64,000 bases of DNA, from positions 744,001-808,000 of the forward strand of contig RCSZ01000014.1 of the NCBI GenBank assembly GCA_014898425.1. Reading direction: 5' to 3'. The stretch comes from Botryotinia globosa (Eukaryota; Ascomycota; Leotiomycetes; Helotiales; Sclerotiniaceae). Of this stretch, positions 25,073-36,710 are shown in pieces; within the stretch, counting starts at the first letter, position 1, and each line of letters starts with the position of its first letter. The notes beneath the pieces were generated by a model, which saw only the letters and a list, made by a program, of their open reading frames with translations, did no database searches and was not told the DNA's origin. The translations under genes and the position numbers were made by a program.

Positions 25073-27498
25073 TTAGTCATAAAGTTCAAGGCCACCGCGC
25101 AAGAAGGTTTGAGTCTCTTCTGGTAGCAGATGTATGATTATGTAATCATCTTCTGTTTCCCATATATTTGTGTAGTAGTTGAATAATTCCTCTTTCTTTT
25201 TGCGCAATGATCCAGCTTCATGCATCATCACAAGAGTCTTGGTTAATCCATCCGGTATGGCTTCACCAGGGAAAAGTCTCTGGTATCCAGGGTCGAGCAT
25301 CACCAATTTTTGACTCAGCGCGAGCTCTGGATTTAACATTTCCTTAGTGATAAGAACGGCTATACCCTTCTCTATGATTCTAGAAGGTCGGATTGGATTG
25401 AGCGACGCCTCAAGCATGATGCAGCTTGCTTGCTCGAATATCTCATTCATCTCGAGATTTTTATAATCCGCATCGTGTAGTGTTGATCTCAAGAATTGCA
25501 CTCCACCTATGTTTCTATATGTTGAGTATCGCGTCACACCATAGGGTATACGTTTTGCGCTGACTGACGTGATTGAGTTTCATGCCAGCTTTCAAGCATT
25601 GAATAATTCTTTCCCTGATCCTCGGATGAAGATGATCTAGATCCTTGCTCGATTTGATGAAAGATGTAAAGATACCAATGCAGTAGGATTCCAAGGTCGA
25701 GTCCTCAAATTTGAAGGACTGAAGAACTCTCTGGATATACAGGCCTTGAGGGTCGTGAAGAAGGGCCCACGGAGGCTCTTCAAGGTGATTCCAAGATGAT
25801 TGTTTTGACGACTCTAACTCATCTTTTATAGACTTTATAGCTATCAACGGCCAGATCTCTTGGGGTTTAACACAAGGAATGGATTGAGCAACCATTGATT
25901 ACCAAATACCATACTGAAGTCGAGATTCCAGGATTCCACCGTGTTCAAATGGGTCATCAATCGATCTCTTGAGAATGAGCCTTATAAGCTGTTCGAGATA
26001 AGGAATTATTAGGGGATGGCACCCAAATAGTTTGTGTACAACTCGCCAGAACCACGGTGTGATTCCTGTCCCATGATTTGGCGTAGAATCACTTAAGTCT
26101 GTTCCTGCTTCTATCAAGTACTCCATAACCTTCAAAAGCTTACTGAGGCGGACGACGGTTCCAGAAATACGACATCCGCAGGTGTCTTCGTTGACCATGG
26201 AGATGGTATAATAACATTTCTCCCAAACATGGAACAGTAATGAGGACACGGTTCATGCCTCGCTGGATAAAGTCATATCATCAATGCTAGCTTTTCCCTC
26301 CGCAAATAATCTACGCACCATGGATAAGTCACCCATACGACAAGCTTTAGCAATTGGAGCATCCAAAGGGACGCTATTATAGCATCTTAATCGCATACCA
26401 GAACATCCAAAAATTGAACCCCTCCTTTGCTGATCGATAAACACAAGATACCGCGCTTGTATAAGATAATTGGGACGAATATCAATCTTGTGGGTGCTTT
26501 TTGATGTTACTAGGGGCTCCTCTGAATTGCTAGTATCATCTCCAAATCTTTGTTCTAAGATTGTCGTTGCTGATCGAATAACTATTGTCGCTAGCCAAGC
26601 ATTAATTGTGCTTCTTGTAGTAGTTTGCTCCACAACCCTAGAATTGGTAAGCCCATCTAAGAGGCTACCACCACAATCTCTGGTTACCGATAACGGTTCA
26701 TTGTTTCCAAGCGAGTTCTTGCTTACGGTTTCAGCTCCAATATCAGATCGATTGTTGAAATTGAAGTCTTTTAGAGCCATGTTGACACTGTTCTTGACCA
26801 TTTGCGCCAAAATTGGGTCAAGCCCAGTGTAAATATCTTTGTGAATGGCACATGTGACATTTTCGTAGGTCCGATCACTAACAAGAACTTCTTTTCTGTT
26901 CGAAGTTTAGGTGGTTTGTGTAGTTATCATGGCTGTCGAGGCACTGGCAGTAGATTGCGTGGTGGCAGTTGCAATTACCATCTGTTGTATGTCCGTAGTA
27001 ATCATACTAAATATTGTAAGTAGCTATCTTTGGGGGGGGACAATGTTTCTCTTACAGATTCAATCTGGATTGTATGCCGATGATATCGACCTTCGCCTGG
27101 TAGAGTCTGCTGGCATATTTGGTGAATATGTTCTTCTTTTTGGCGAATCTAAAGCTTTTCCACCAATCATTGCTCCCATTACGCTTGTACTTATTGACAA
27201 ACTCTTGAAGTTCTTTGACAGTAAGCCCACTAAGCTCCAGGGCTAGTTTGATCTCGTCTTCTGATTCTGATATGTCTGTGGACTGCTTCACCTTTTCGAG
27301 GGTATATTGAAAGTTTCGAAGCCCTTTCTCGAAACATTTCAGCTGCTCAAATATTTTTAGTATTTCTTTCGGTGCGCCATTGATGTCATCGAAACAGTCG
27401 CAAATATATTGACAGCCTTGAAGTATTTGACCTGTCAGTCCAATGAAGCTTATAACCGACGCACCAAGGCTGACGGCAGCAACAGCAGCCTCGGCCAT
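25073..27498 (-). pseudogene. Broken STAND-N-terminal (HeLo-like) / ankyrin-class gene
   Basis: Exon 1 (27498-27055) reads MAEAAVAAVSLGASVISFIG, then an amphipathic helical domain typical of the fungal STAND N-terminal (HeLo-like) family. A GTAAGA intron of about 49 bases ends with TTTAG near 27006. The second exon stays in one frame from there to 25515, but is interrupted by TAA at 26907-26909, TGA at 26253-26255 and TAA at 25899-25901. A one-base shift at about 25550-25565 leads into the last block, which ends at 25073. Ankyrin-like helices appear around LDAPIAKACRMGDLSMVRRL and VMEYLIEAGTDLSDSTPNHG. Each stop is one C-to-T from CAA or CGA, so the gene is compatible with RIP or simple decay. 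Intact relatives are thought to act in fungal allorecognition and cell-death signalling. A further open stretch (25040-24837) may be a C-terminal piece. Confidence 0.7.
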
Positions 27499-27749
27499 TA
27501 TAGAGTTCAGTATTTGGGAACATCAAGTAGATATATATCAAAAGGTACAAGTAAGTAGAATCTCAAATGTCAAAAGCCAGATCAATTATTAAACACGCAT
27601 AACGACGAAGAGAGCTTAGGAAGATGATAATGAGTGTTTCAATAGTGGCAGTGCTATCTTTTCGTACAACTCGAATGCAGTCAACCGCAATGGATGAGGA
27701 TGATTGGTAGGCCCTCAACAACTGTGTTCCACAGCAGACACATGATAAC

Positions 27750-28501
27750 CTAAGCAGCAGCAGCAGCAACTACTTCTTTCCAGCTGTCTCTAGCTTGGAT
27801 TTCTTCCCACCACTTGCTCACATGAGGATACTTTGCGAGTAGGTCTTGAAATCCATACTTCAGTGCCTGTGTGCCGTGTGGTAAATGGTACAAATCAGCC
27901 AAGGTGAATTCATTTCCCGCAAGATACTTCTGCTTCAAGAGGATCTGGTCGTAAACAGCGAGATTGTTGTCAAGTGTTTGGAGATGTTTTTGAACCAATT
28001 CCGGGCTAGTGGCACCCCATCCCCTGGCACTGTTATTTTGTCAATATTATGATGAATAAAAATGTGATATAAAAACTTACAGTTTGATGAAGTGTTCAAA
28101 CCAAAGACCAAAGGTTTCGGTTTCAAAGTAAGACTGTTCGATTGAGCAAGCCTAATGAAGTTTTAGTTTGCTTTCTTGAAAAACGTTGACCAGAGACTTA
28201 CTTGTTCAAATGAACCATAGCCTTTTACATCCCCCTCTGCGGGGATGAGTTTAGTACCCTTGTCGGCATACTTTCGAGCAAGATACTTACAGATAGCCCT
28301 GCTCTCGTAGATTAAGAAACTGTCATCGTCGAGAACGGGAACCTTTCCAAAAGGCTGCTTCTCAAGATACGAAGGTGACTTCTGCTCTCCTGCCATAAGG
28401 TTGACAACAATGAACTCGCAATCAACACCTTTCTCGGCGAGTGTAGTGAGTACTCGCTGAGTGCAAGTTGCTTGACGCATACCGTAGAGTTTGAGGCCCA
28501 T
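27750..28501 (-). CDS. Glutathione S-transferase
   Basis: Three exons (28501-28202, 28151-28081, 28029-27750) joined through GTAAGT donors give 216 residues, a standard GST length. Residues 1-80 form the thioredoxin-like glutathione-binding domain (MGLKLYGMRQATCTQRVLTT, then FGKVPVLDDDSFLIYESRAI, whose Glu-Ser pair contacts the glutathione gamma-glutamyl group). Residues about 90-210 form the helical C-terminal domain with the conserved N-capping/hydrophobic-staple segment (AGNEFTLADLYHLP). It most resembles the phi-like fungal GSTs. The family conjugates glutathione to electrophiles in the cytosol, giving stress and xenobiotic tolerance. The gene is intact despite lying next to a broken one. 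Confidence 0.93.
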
Positions 28502-30126
28502 TTTGTGAAAGGTGATTTGTTTTTCAGAGATTGATGTTTGAGACGCGAGAGTTGAATTCTGTTGATGTTTATGATGCTTGAGTGCTTCCTGGATGTTTGA
28601 ATGAACACTTGCTCAAGGCGACTGGCCTCCTTATATAGTCGTGGCTGCTGCCATGAGGTACTTTGTATGATATTTCCCCTGACCTCGTCAAAGTAATTAT
28701 GAACAAGTTCCGAAGAATTTAATCACACGGAGCCGGTATTTTGACGATCCGAGCATGAACTTATGCATGCTTTTCACTCATCAATCGCAATAAACTACCT
28801 CACTATACACTTGAGCAGTGAAGTCTTTCGGTTTGATAAATCACTTGAACTCTTTTTTGACAAACGGTCCATAATGAATGGTATGTGAACTGATATTGGG
28901 CGAAACTTAGGTTCTTAAAGCATGTGCGACAACTTCTTCCGACTCGAAAGCTATGGGAAAATGTTTTGCCATGGCCCCTGGGAGCAGAGCTTTGAGGGTC
29001 CTATTGTCTAAGCAAAAACATCAGAGCTGTTGGTAAGAGAAGACTCAAAACTGAAGTTGTTGGTATAGATTGTGACTTATTTCGCAAATTTCGGGGACGG
29101 ATTAGCAAACGAACACTCATTGGGAAAGCCATTTGTTGGCAGGCAGAAGAATTGCGAGAGATGGTAGAAAGACAGTGAGAGTTAGCTATGCAATGCCGCA
29201 CAATGCTTGGTAGGTGCAGCATATCTGAAGAAGGGATGGATCTGTGTCGAGCAGAATACTTGGCGCTTTCAGTTCGCTGGGAATGGGAATAGGGATCGCG
29301 GCAAAGAGCGCAGAAGTGCCACGATTGTTATTTAAAAGTCTTGCAAGTTTCTGTTATCCATTGAACTTTCATACAAGCTTTAAAATCAGTCTATGTTTTA
29401 GACTTCAGCATGGAAGCTGATATACTTGCATTGAATCGAGAAGAATGATGCACTGGAAGATTTCACTATTTCAATTGCAGTGTCTCAAATAGTACTTTTA
29501 TTTGATATTCTGCTATTCGCTCTGGCGCGTTGTTTGCTTGATACTGTAAGCAATATATTACTAGAAATTTCGGTATCAACAACTTCAATTCACTTGAAAT
29601 TTCAAGACATCGGGTTAAAAATGTCATGAGCTCTAGCTTGATCTACACAATTCATACTAATTATCTCCTTTCCGCAAACTTACCTCACTCCTATATCCCG
29701 ATGCAAATATAATACTTCAACCAAAGTATCTTACAAGCGGCCGCGAAATTTGGATTCTGCTTCTTCGAATCGGCAGCCGTGATGCCATTCAATTTCTCAA
29801 TTCTCTCGTACGGATTCTCACTAGCGGCCATGTGCGGTTTCTTACACCCATATATAACTGTTGGCTGAGTTAGTTTTGGGGTCGGATAATTAGATGCTGA
29901 CGTCTGAGTTGCTGTAATCGATGTGATAGTGTTGAACTTGATTGCTGATGTCGCGGGAATACTTGTGTTTGCAATTCATCATTCAACGTGCAACCCACAG
30001 CCCCACAGTAACATCTGTCTTATAGTAGAGACTCAGAAAACAATCTACTACAATAGCGGAGAAACAACACAAACACGACATAACAATACAATACCAATAC
30101 CAAGCTAAAGCCCGCACAACTATACC
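28502..30126. other. Intergenic, GST promoter side
   Basis: About 1.6 kb without a supportable coding frame; the open frames present lack domain features. Confidence 0.45.
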
Positions 30127-30492
30127 TCACACTCGAATTCTACGCCAAGAGCCCTCAAAACTGAAAGTCCTATACACCCCCAAAATCCCCTCACAATTGT
30201 CCCTACCAACTGCCAAATGCCGCGTCGAACAGATGCCCATAATCCCCCATGGCGTCTGCGTCGGCCCCAATTCGCTCATACTCGTACTAGTACTACTAGT
30301 GCTAGTTGACCTCACATTCGGCGTCCCAGACACGCGGCAAAATACCAAGTCGAAGCCCACAGTCCCGTATACGTGCCACCCTACCGCGGTACTCCGGGTA
30401 AAGAGGCCGACGAAGGTAAAGGTGCCATACTTGGCGACGATGAGGAAGCTGTCATCCCCGGAAATGGTGTAGTGGAATGACGCAGGCTTCAA
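30127..30492 (-). CDS. Possible exon of an uncharacterised protein
   Basis: About 121 codons open, without an ATG start. The reading continues upstream (PSARPDGLASLKPASF) to a possible acceptor CCAG near 30530. The sequence includes YTISGDDSFLIVAKYGTFTF and looks protein-like, but the opposite strand is also open. No family is recognised. It may be one exon of a gene whose first exon I cannot place. Confidence 0.2.
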   Translation of the reverse strand: MKPASFHYTISGDDSFLIVAKYGTFTFVGLFTRSTAVGWHVYGTVGFDLVFCRVSGTPNVRSTSTSSTSTSMSELGPTQTPWGIMGICSTRHLAVGRDNCEGILGVYRTFSFEGSWRRIRV

Positions 30493-30910
30493 TGAGGCCA
30501 GGCCGTCTGGGCGAGCACTTGGGGGTACTGGTTATGGTTGGGATAGGTGTAGACCCTACACTTTTCCGAAAATTAATGACAATAAATTTCCATGTAACAA
30601 TCCCCCCCCCCAGAAGCGACTTCAATTGTTGTTGTTGTTGTTGTTGTCGTCGTCGTCGTCAATAGGAGGCGAGGCGAGTTCGTAAGTCCTCCGCGCGATC
30701 CTTACTTTACCCCATGCGCACGTGCGGCAAGAATTTAATTTGGCAGGCCGGCAATAATTGAAGAGAAAAGAAGTTCTACAAACTCACAGTCTGAAGCTTC
30801 ATTTTTCTTAACAGGTATTTATTTATACCAAATTTGATTTGAAATAGTTGTATCATAACTGAGGTTGAGTCCTGTGCTCGTTAGAAGAATTGTCGAACGG
30901 TATCCTATGT
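30493..30910. other. Intergenic with short repeats
   Basis: Holds a C10 run at about 30602-30611 and a GTT/GTC trinucleotide run at about 30627-30660. No gene seen. Confidence 0.45.
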
Positions 30911-31246
30911 CTATGAAGCCGTATCTTCCTGAAAGTTGAGGGCCGCGAGCGTTTCTACAGAGAGCGCGCCAAAGTCAAAGATCGACAAGTTTGTACTATG
31001 ATTAAATGCCTCGTGTTTCCATGGTATAAATAGTACAGGGCAGATCGTGTAGATCTCAAGGGCTCCCATCGTACTTCCTTCGTACGATGTGAAATTCTGA
31101 ACTGTCGATGCTCGTCCTGCTGAGCCCACAACAACCAAGTGTGTGTTACAAGGCGAAGTTTGGCTTTCTGAACTATTGCTGCTGAGAAAAGTGAGTGTCC
31201 AAAGTGTATCTTGATGGCCAATACCCTCCAGACGTTGCTCTCTCAT
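30911..31246 (-). CDS. Possible small hypothetical protein
   Basis: A 111-codon frame with an ATG (MREQRLEGIGHQDTLWTLTF) and no recognisable domain, signal or homologue known to me. A second minus-strand frame overlaps it. It may be chance. Confidence 0.2.
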   Translation of the reverse strand: MREQRLEGIGHQDTLWTLTFLSSNSSESQTSPCNTHLVVVGSAGRASTVQNFTSYEGSTMGALEIYTICPVLFIPWKHEAFNHSTNLSIFDFGALSVETLAALNFQEDTAS

Positions 31247-33256
31247 TCAAATTTGCCAAAAAGCAATTAATGGTCAGAAGCCTGGTTTTATTGCGATGTC
31301 TTGATATCTATCTGAGGCCAAATGCTATTGAATCGGCTTCTCCGTTATTACCATGTTTTTTAGACAATCAATAACCCATCAAAGGTACCCACATGACTCA
31401 AGAGACACGCACGATACGGGATCTTTATCCGCTGGTAGACCTTCTATGCAGCTTTCTAGAAGGTCTATCCATATTGTGATACATGATAGGCAGTGATAGG
31501 CAGCCTGCATGTGAAAGCTTGGGGCAAATGTTGCTCTGATTCGCTGTACTTTTCGATGGGCGGCTCACATAAGGTTGCATTTTGAGCATTATCATCGTCA
31601 CCTTTTTGCAAACAGGAAAGCTTCGTGCGTGCTCCGTACCATTTTAAACCTTGAAGGTTTTGTCTTCAGCCCTGTATCTTCATCTGCGTTTTCTAGTTAT
31701 CTTGATGTTCAAGACATCTCATGAAGGGTTTCGGAGGAGACTGCCTCTTGAAGAAGTGGCTTGTAAGAAAAAGGAAGTTCACTTCCGTGCCCTCATTTCC
31801 TAAACTTTCATATCCGAAGGAAAGCAAAGTTTGTCGTCTTAAGCACAGTACAATTACAATTGGATTGTTTTCGTCCGAGAGACTGGCTGTCTCGCTGTGT
31901 AGCGCTGGCTTTTCGACTTGTAATCGGATCTACTAACTGATCGGGTCATTTGAGCCGTGTTCTTTTTCGAAACGCCCATCTACTCGTAGTCTCGTACCTG
32001 CTGCCGCTCAAACCTAAATGCCAAAGCGCCTACATGGTATGTACTTCCACAAGTGGTTTCTGTACCTACTGGGTACTCTTCGTACCCAATCATGCATTCT
32101 TACCCAACAAGTGAGTACAGTTTAGTTGAGCAGCAGAGTAAGTTTTCCTGCTATTCTGAGCTTCTTTGCCTGGACTTGCATGGTGTAGGTATGTTAGGAT
32201 TGTTTCAAACTTCTCTTCTGCTCTTTGCTCTCGTTCAACTCTGACTCCGAAGTCCGAACCCAGAGATATAGTCGTTGGCACTTAATCTACAGTTTTCTCT
32301 AGTCAAGAAGAGTATGACAGGTGATAAGAGGATCGAGCACAGCATAGTTCTAAGCGCCAACCAATTAGATCATCAGAATCCAGTCTAATCCAATCCTAGA
32401 CTACGAGTAGAAAAACAAACAAAAATTCCAGTTTGCTGGGAATGGAAATACAGCACTAGGATTCAGGTACTACCAAAGGGGGTGCACGGAGACGCCCATA
32501 CCCACTCACCCAATCATATCCTCCCAAGATTCGTTTTGCCACATTTTAGTCTCCCAATCTGCAGCCCATCGTACCCATCGTCCCTTCCAAGTTCCAATTT
32601 AATCCCTGACTTCAACACCCAGATCCAAACCTCCTAGGGTAAGCCCCATCGATAGGTGATAGGTCTAGTACAACTAATCAGGCTAAGGCTGAGTGATGTA
32701 CCATTGATTCGCCCGACTACCTACTACCTACCTACTTCGTTCTTCGTACTTCGTACTTCGTAAGGGTTCCAAGGTTTCTGGCCGGGAGATCGAAGCCTTC
32801 TAGCTTTCAAGGTCTCCCGAGGTCCCTTTAAAAGGACTGGCCGATTCTCCTAATGCTTAAGCGGCATATGGAAGCTTCGTCTTAGAACGTCTAAATTGCT
32901 CCCCTTCCCTCTTTCTGATTAATATTCACGATTTAAGTCATCAAACTACTCTCTTGGTTTGTTTATCTTTGGTTACTCAAATCCTTCAACAAACCAACAT
33001 CCCAACACAAACTTACTCGAGTCAAGTCTCTTCGAGATATCACCATCAAACATTAGGTAGTTCATCCACCTTGAAATTACATGACGACTCATTCTCGAAA
33101 TTAGCTCTTGGGCCCGTTAACCTCTTGGTAATTTACGATTCGGTCCCCTGGAAAGCTCACATACTTCACGCCCATTGATGAACACATAAACACGACAATC
33201 TTCCCTTCTGAAACCAATCTTTCATAGTATTGATCTTCACTCCTCACATCTTCATC
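31247..33256. other. Long intergenic region upstream of an uncharacterised gene
   Basis: Two kilobases without a supported gene. An 11-bp inverted repeat (TAGACCTTCTA / TAGAAGGTCTA) lies at 31436-31446 and 31457-31467, and a TTCGTACTTCGTAC-type short tandem repeat at about 32738-32762. It contains the promoter of the gene starting at 33257. The unusual length could hold an extended regulatory region or long 5' UTR. Confidence 0.4.
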
Positions 33257-34057
33257 ATGTTCGAGAATTTTACTTTCGGCGCGGCTCCGGTCAATTTTGA
33301 TCAATGCGACGATGATGTGCAACCATCGCCAAGAGATGACTCTTTTTCTGCATCATCATCACCTGCCACCAGCTCATATCCCTCCTTCGAAGACTACAAT
33401 CCCTCGTCGCCGCTTGATGATATCATCAATCAGTTTCGAAAACAATCTCTTTCCTACGAAGATGCAAGAGATATACATGCTCGCCAATGCGCATCTCCAA
33501 CGCCTTCCTTATCGGCAGATTCGGAAATGTCTTCTCCATCCAACTCCACACGATCTGTGCCAACTACGCCTACTTCCCCTTACCGGGCTGGGGTATTAGC
33601 CTGTCGGAGGCTACAACGTCAACTTAATGTACAACTACAATGCTCCACCACTCACGTTCGCGATATCAGCACTTTAGTCGAAGATATGCTTAGCAATAAT
33701 TCTCAATGCAATTTGCGCAAGTCACCATCCAAAACCAGCCTTGTGCCTTCACCCATCTCGGCTCTGGTAGTCGGCCATAGTACAAAAAATGATTGGAATG
33801 ACATTGAGATTGAGAAGGCGAGGAGAAGATGGTTAAATACGGTTATTAATGACGTTGACGAGGCATACATGGAAGAAGACAGCTGGGACAAGGAAGAATG
33901 TTCTTTGTCACTTAGAAGAGCAAGTGCGCCTAGTGGAATTAGGAAGCAAGGCTTGAGATGCAGGACGAGTATGGAAAGTGTAGGAGGGAATAGAATGAAG
34001 GTCGCCAAGCTACCAAGAATGAGGATAAGAAAGGGACAGACCGGGAGACTAGCTTAG
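33257..34057 (+). CDS. Uncharacterised Ser/Pro-rich protein
   Basis: A single exon of 266 residues from the ATG of MFENFTFGAAPVNFDQ; the open frame extends a few codons upstream but without another ATG. The first half is Ser/Thr/Pro-rich and likely disordered. A mid segment (RAGVLACRRLQRQLNVQLQC) and a later helical piece (IEIEKARRRWLNTVINDVDE) look folded or conserved. The C-terminus is highly basic. No signal peptide or transmembrane helix. I do not recognise a domain. Its long upstream spacer and composition suggest a regulatory or signalling adaptor, but that is a guess. Confidence 0.65.
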   Translation: MFENFTFGAAPVNFDQCDDDVQPSPRDDSFSASSSPATSSYPSFEDYNPSSPLDDIINQFRKQSLSYEDARDIHARQCASPTPSLSADSEMSSPSNSTRSVPTTPTSPYRAGVLACRRLQRQLNVQLQCSTTHVRDISTLVEDMLSNNSQCNLRKSPSKTSLVPSPISALVVGHSTKNDWNDIEIEKARRRWLNTVINDVDEAYMEEDSWDKEECSLSLRRASAPSGIRKQGLRCRTSMESVGGNRMKVAKLPRMRIRKGQTGRLA

Positions 34058-34863
34058 TAGTGGACTTTTATGCCCTGGGATATTTTGGATGTGTTTGAGG
34101 GTTACTGTCAATTTCATTGAGATTCAACTTCTAGGTTTTCGGATTGGCGTTTGAGGGATAGGGTAGGATGGGATGAATACATGGCTGAGCCACACGGCCA
34201 CTTATTCTATGGAAAGGATTAGAATTCGGATTGGGTCTAGGAATTAGGTGGATGGACCAGACATCTTTTCTTAATCACCTTGCTGGCCTGGGTTTGCTTA
34301 AACATATACCCCGGGATTTTGGAGACGGCGGGAACACTGTTTAAATGGTGTATATCGCGGAGTAGACTATGTATCTATCTACCCGTACGAATAATTTCAG
34401 ATTCTTACATTCGCACTTTGGTGCAATTAGCACAAGTCAAAAAACATATCTTACCCCATGTGCAGCAAGTGAGAGACCCTTCTCCGCATTTCCGTGGGAA
34501 TGATCATGTCGAGAGACAACTGCAAACATTGTGTCATACCATTACCACATTATCAGGTACTTTATGTAGTAGATCGATTATATATTCAATCCATGTCTTC
34601 TAGCTTGGCCAAGGCCATGTTGAACCATCGCAAACACGCTCTATCACTCAACTCACTCAATACGTCCCTGTCTTGTCTCGGTTACCGTAACATTTCTCCA
34701 ACCCAATCAATTCAGCCTTGCAGCCTTGCAGCCTTGCCAAAATTTCATGGCCTTGCACTTCATTTAGCATTCTCGTCCGCCGACTACTAGAAAATACAAT
34801 ACCAATGCGAATTCGACAATAAGAAGCTCAAGCGGAGCTCTCTACAATACTACATCTCTAAAA
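34058..34863. other. Intergenic, no supported gene
   Basis: Short frames only. A tandem CAGCCTTG/CAGCCTTGC repeat occurs at about 34712-34736. Confidence 0.45.
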
Positions 34864-35645
34864 ATGGCAGCGTCTCTACGCGCCGCAAGTTCTAATGTTT
34901 CCAACCGCACAGTTCATGTTAAAATATTTCCCTCTGCTAGAACATTTGCGGAGAGAAGAGAAGTTCTGAGGGTTTTGGAGAGGTTTGGGGAGGTTACTAT
35001 GTTTAGGAGTTTGAAGGTTTGTATTTCCGTTTCCAATTTGTATGTAGAGGGAATGTGACATATTCTGATCCGAATAAAAAGCACCACCCGATATCTCCTG
35101 TCCAGAACGCATTCATATCCATCTTCAGCTCCGCGACAGCTGCACAGGAAGTTATTAATGCAAGCCCTGTGCGATATCGATTGGTTGTCGAACCGGATCC
35201 GCAAGCCTCGCCCACAGCTCCTTCTGATGGAAGTACGTCTCCGCAAAAACCAAATGAAAAGGTCTTCTCTCTTTCTCTAAACATTACTCGCTACACCCAC
35301 GACCAATATATCTCTCATCCACTCACCAACCCTCTTTATGGTCCATTCAAACCTATTGACCCGAAAAGATCTGGAATCATGGCACATTTGAACAAAGGCT
35401 TAGAATCTAGTATGTGGAGTAAAGGGTTGGCGGATTGGGATAGTGATGCGGGGAAGAGGAGTGCATGGAATGACGAGGACAACGATGGAGGCGAAGAAGG
35501 AAACAGCTTAAGAAAGAGGAGGAACGATTCCTCAAGTTCGAGTGTGCCTTTGAGATTAGTTGAAAAAGATTTGGAGGCTCGGAGGGAAAGAAGGCCGAAG
35601 GTTATGGAGGGATTGGTGGGTTTAGTTGGAGAGGGAAATCAGTGA
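34864..35645 (+). CDS. RRM-like uncharacterised fungal protein
   Basis: Two exons (34864-35016 and 35082-35645) split by a 65-base intron in phase 0 give 238 residues. The join unites RVLERFGEVTMFRSLK with HHPISPVQNAFISIFSSATA, producing a beta-alpha-beta-beta-alpha-beta pattern over about residues 15-85. That resembles an RNA-recognition-motif fold, though the usual RNP aromatic residues are not obvious. Shorter acceptors would leave a 31-base intron, too short. The second half contains LNITRYTHDQYISHPLTNPL and an acidic/basic, Ser-rich tail. The basic, Ser-rich N-terminus could be a mitochondrial targeting peptide. I cannot name the family with certainty. Confidence 0.7.
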
Positions 35646-36710
35646 ATGTCAATGAGAGAAATGGCGTTCTATTGAAGTATAAAATACAGGCTGCAGATAC
35701 TAACCACGGCCTTGTGCTAGAAAGGAAGTACTTCCTATCCAGGTTTTACGGGATGAGGATGAAGATAGTCGGGCCAACAACTCAAGTGCTGAGGTTAGTC
35801 CAATTAGGGGGGCCGCCAATTGGCTGGCATTCAAAAAAAGTGCTTGCAAGAGAAGTAAGATGCTTCCTGTGGATAAGGACTTCCCGAATTGTATCACTTG
35901 TATACACATATATTGCTAGTGTTCTCTGGGTCACGAAAGAAACATATTTAGACTATACATGCCCATCGTGGTATATATACTGCCAATTTGGGCGTTCTGC
36001 GTCATGAATCTGGACTATGAGTAACCAACAGCTGCAATTAGTCTCTAATAGTCAATTGTTGGCCGAATTTTGTAAGATAAGTGGCATGAAAGATCCCTCA
36101 AGTTACTTTTCTCAAAAGAAAAAAAGAGAACCTCGATTCAACCTCTCAATTTTTGTCTTCTCCAGCCAAGATTCTCTTATTACTCGCGGCGACTACATAC
36201 TTCCGAGTTAACTGTAATCATCGACACATACTTCCCATCTCATAATCTTCCAACTCCATTTTTTTATATTTGAGGACCAGCCAGAATTTTCATTTCCCGA
36301 AAAGAAAAATATGTCTCGAGAGCATACTCAGACGTTCTCAATGCTACTATGGAATTACGAAAATTGATGCTAGCAACAAGTACAATATTAATGGGAATGC
36401 CGGGTCGTATATTTCCACTGGGCTGGTATCTAAAAAAATCTAATAAGAGACTGATGAACGTTTTGACTTGGGGAATGTGGTGCAAGGCGATGTTTGATGG
36501 AGGTGCTTTGGAATGACAATAGCTGTCGTTGTATTCCAAGGTTGTATGGATAGTATTCGCATGGTGCTTAGAGAGTTCGCGTCGACGTCTTTTTGAAGAT
36601 GCGCATGATACCAGAGACAGAAGAACTGAATCTAGGGCCTGAAACCACAATTTTAGGGGGTGGAGTCTACTATTCTGATAATCTGGACTCAAAGTGTAGG
36701 GTGGCTTCTC
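35646..36710. other. Intergenic, no supported gene
   Basis: Short frames on both strands without domain features. Confidence 0.45.

Noticed and set aside
30197..30472. 91-codon plus-strand frame
   Set aside because: No ATG at its start and it overlaps an equally open minus-strand frame; neither is strongly supported.
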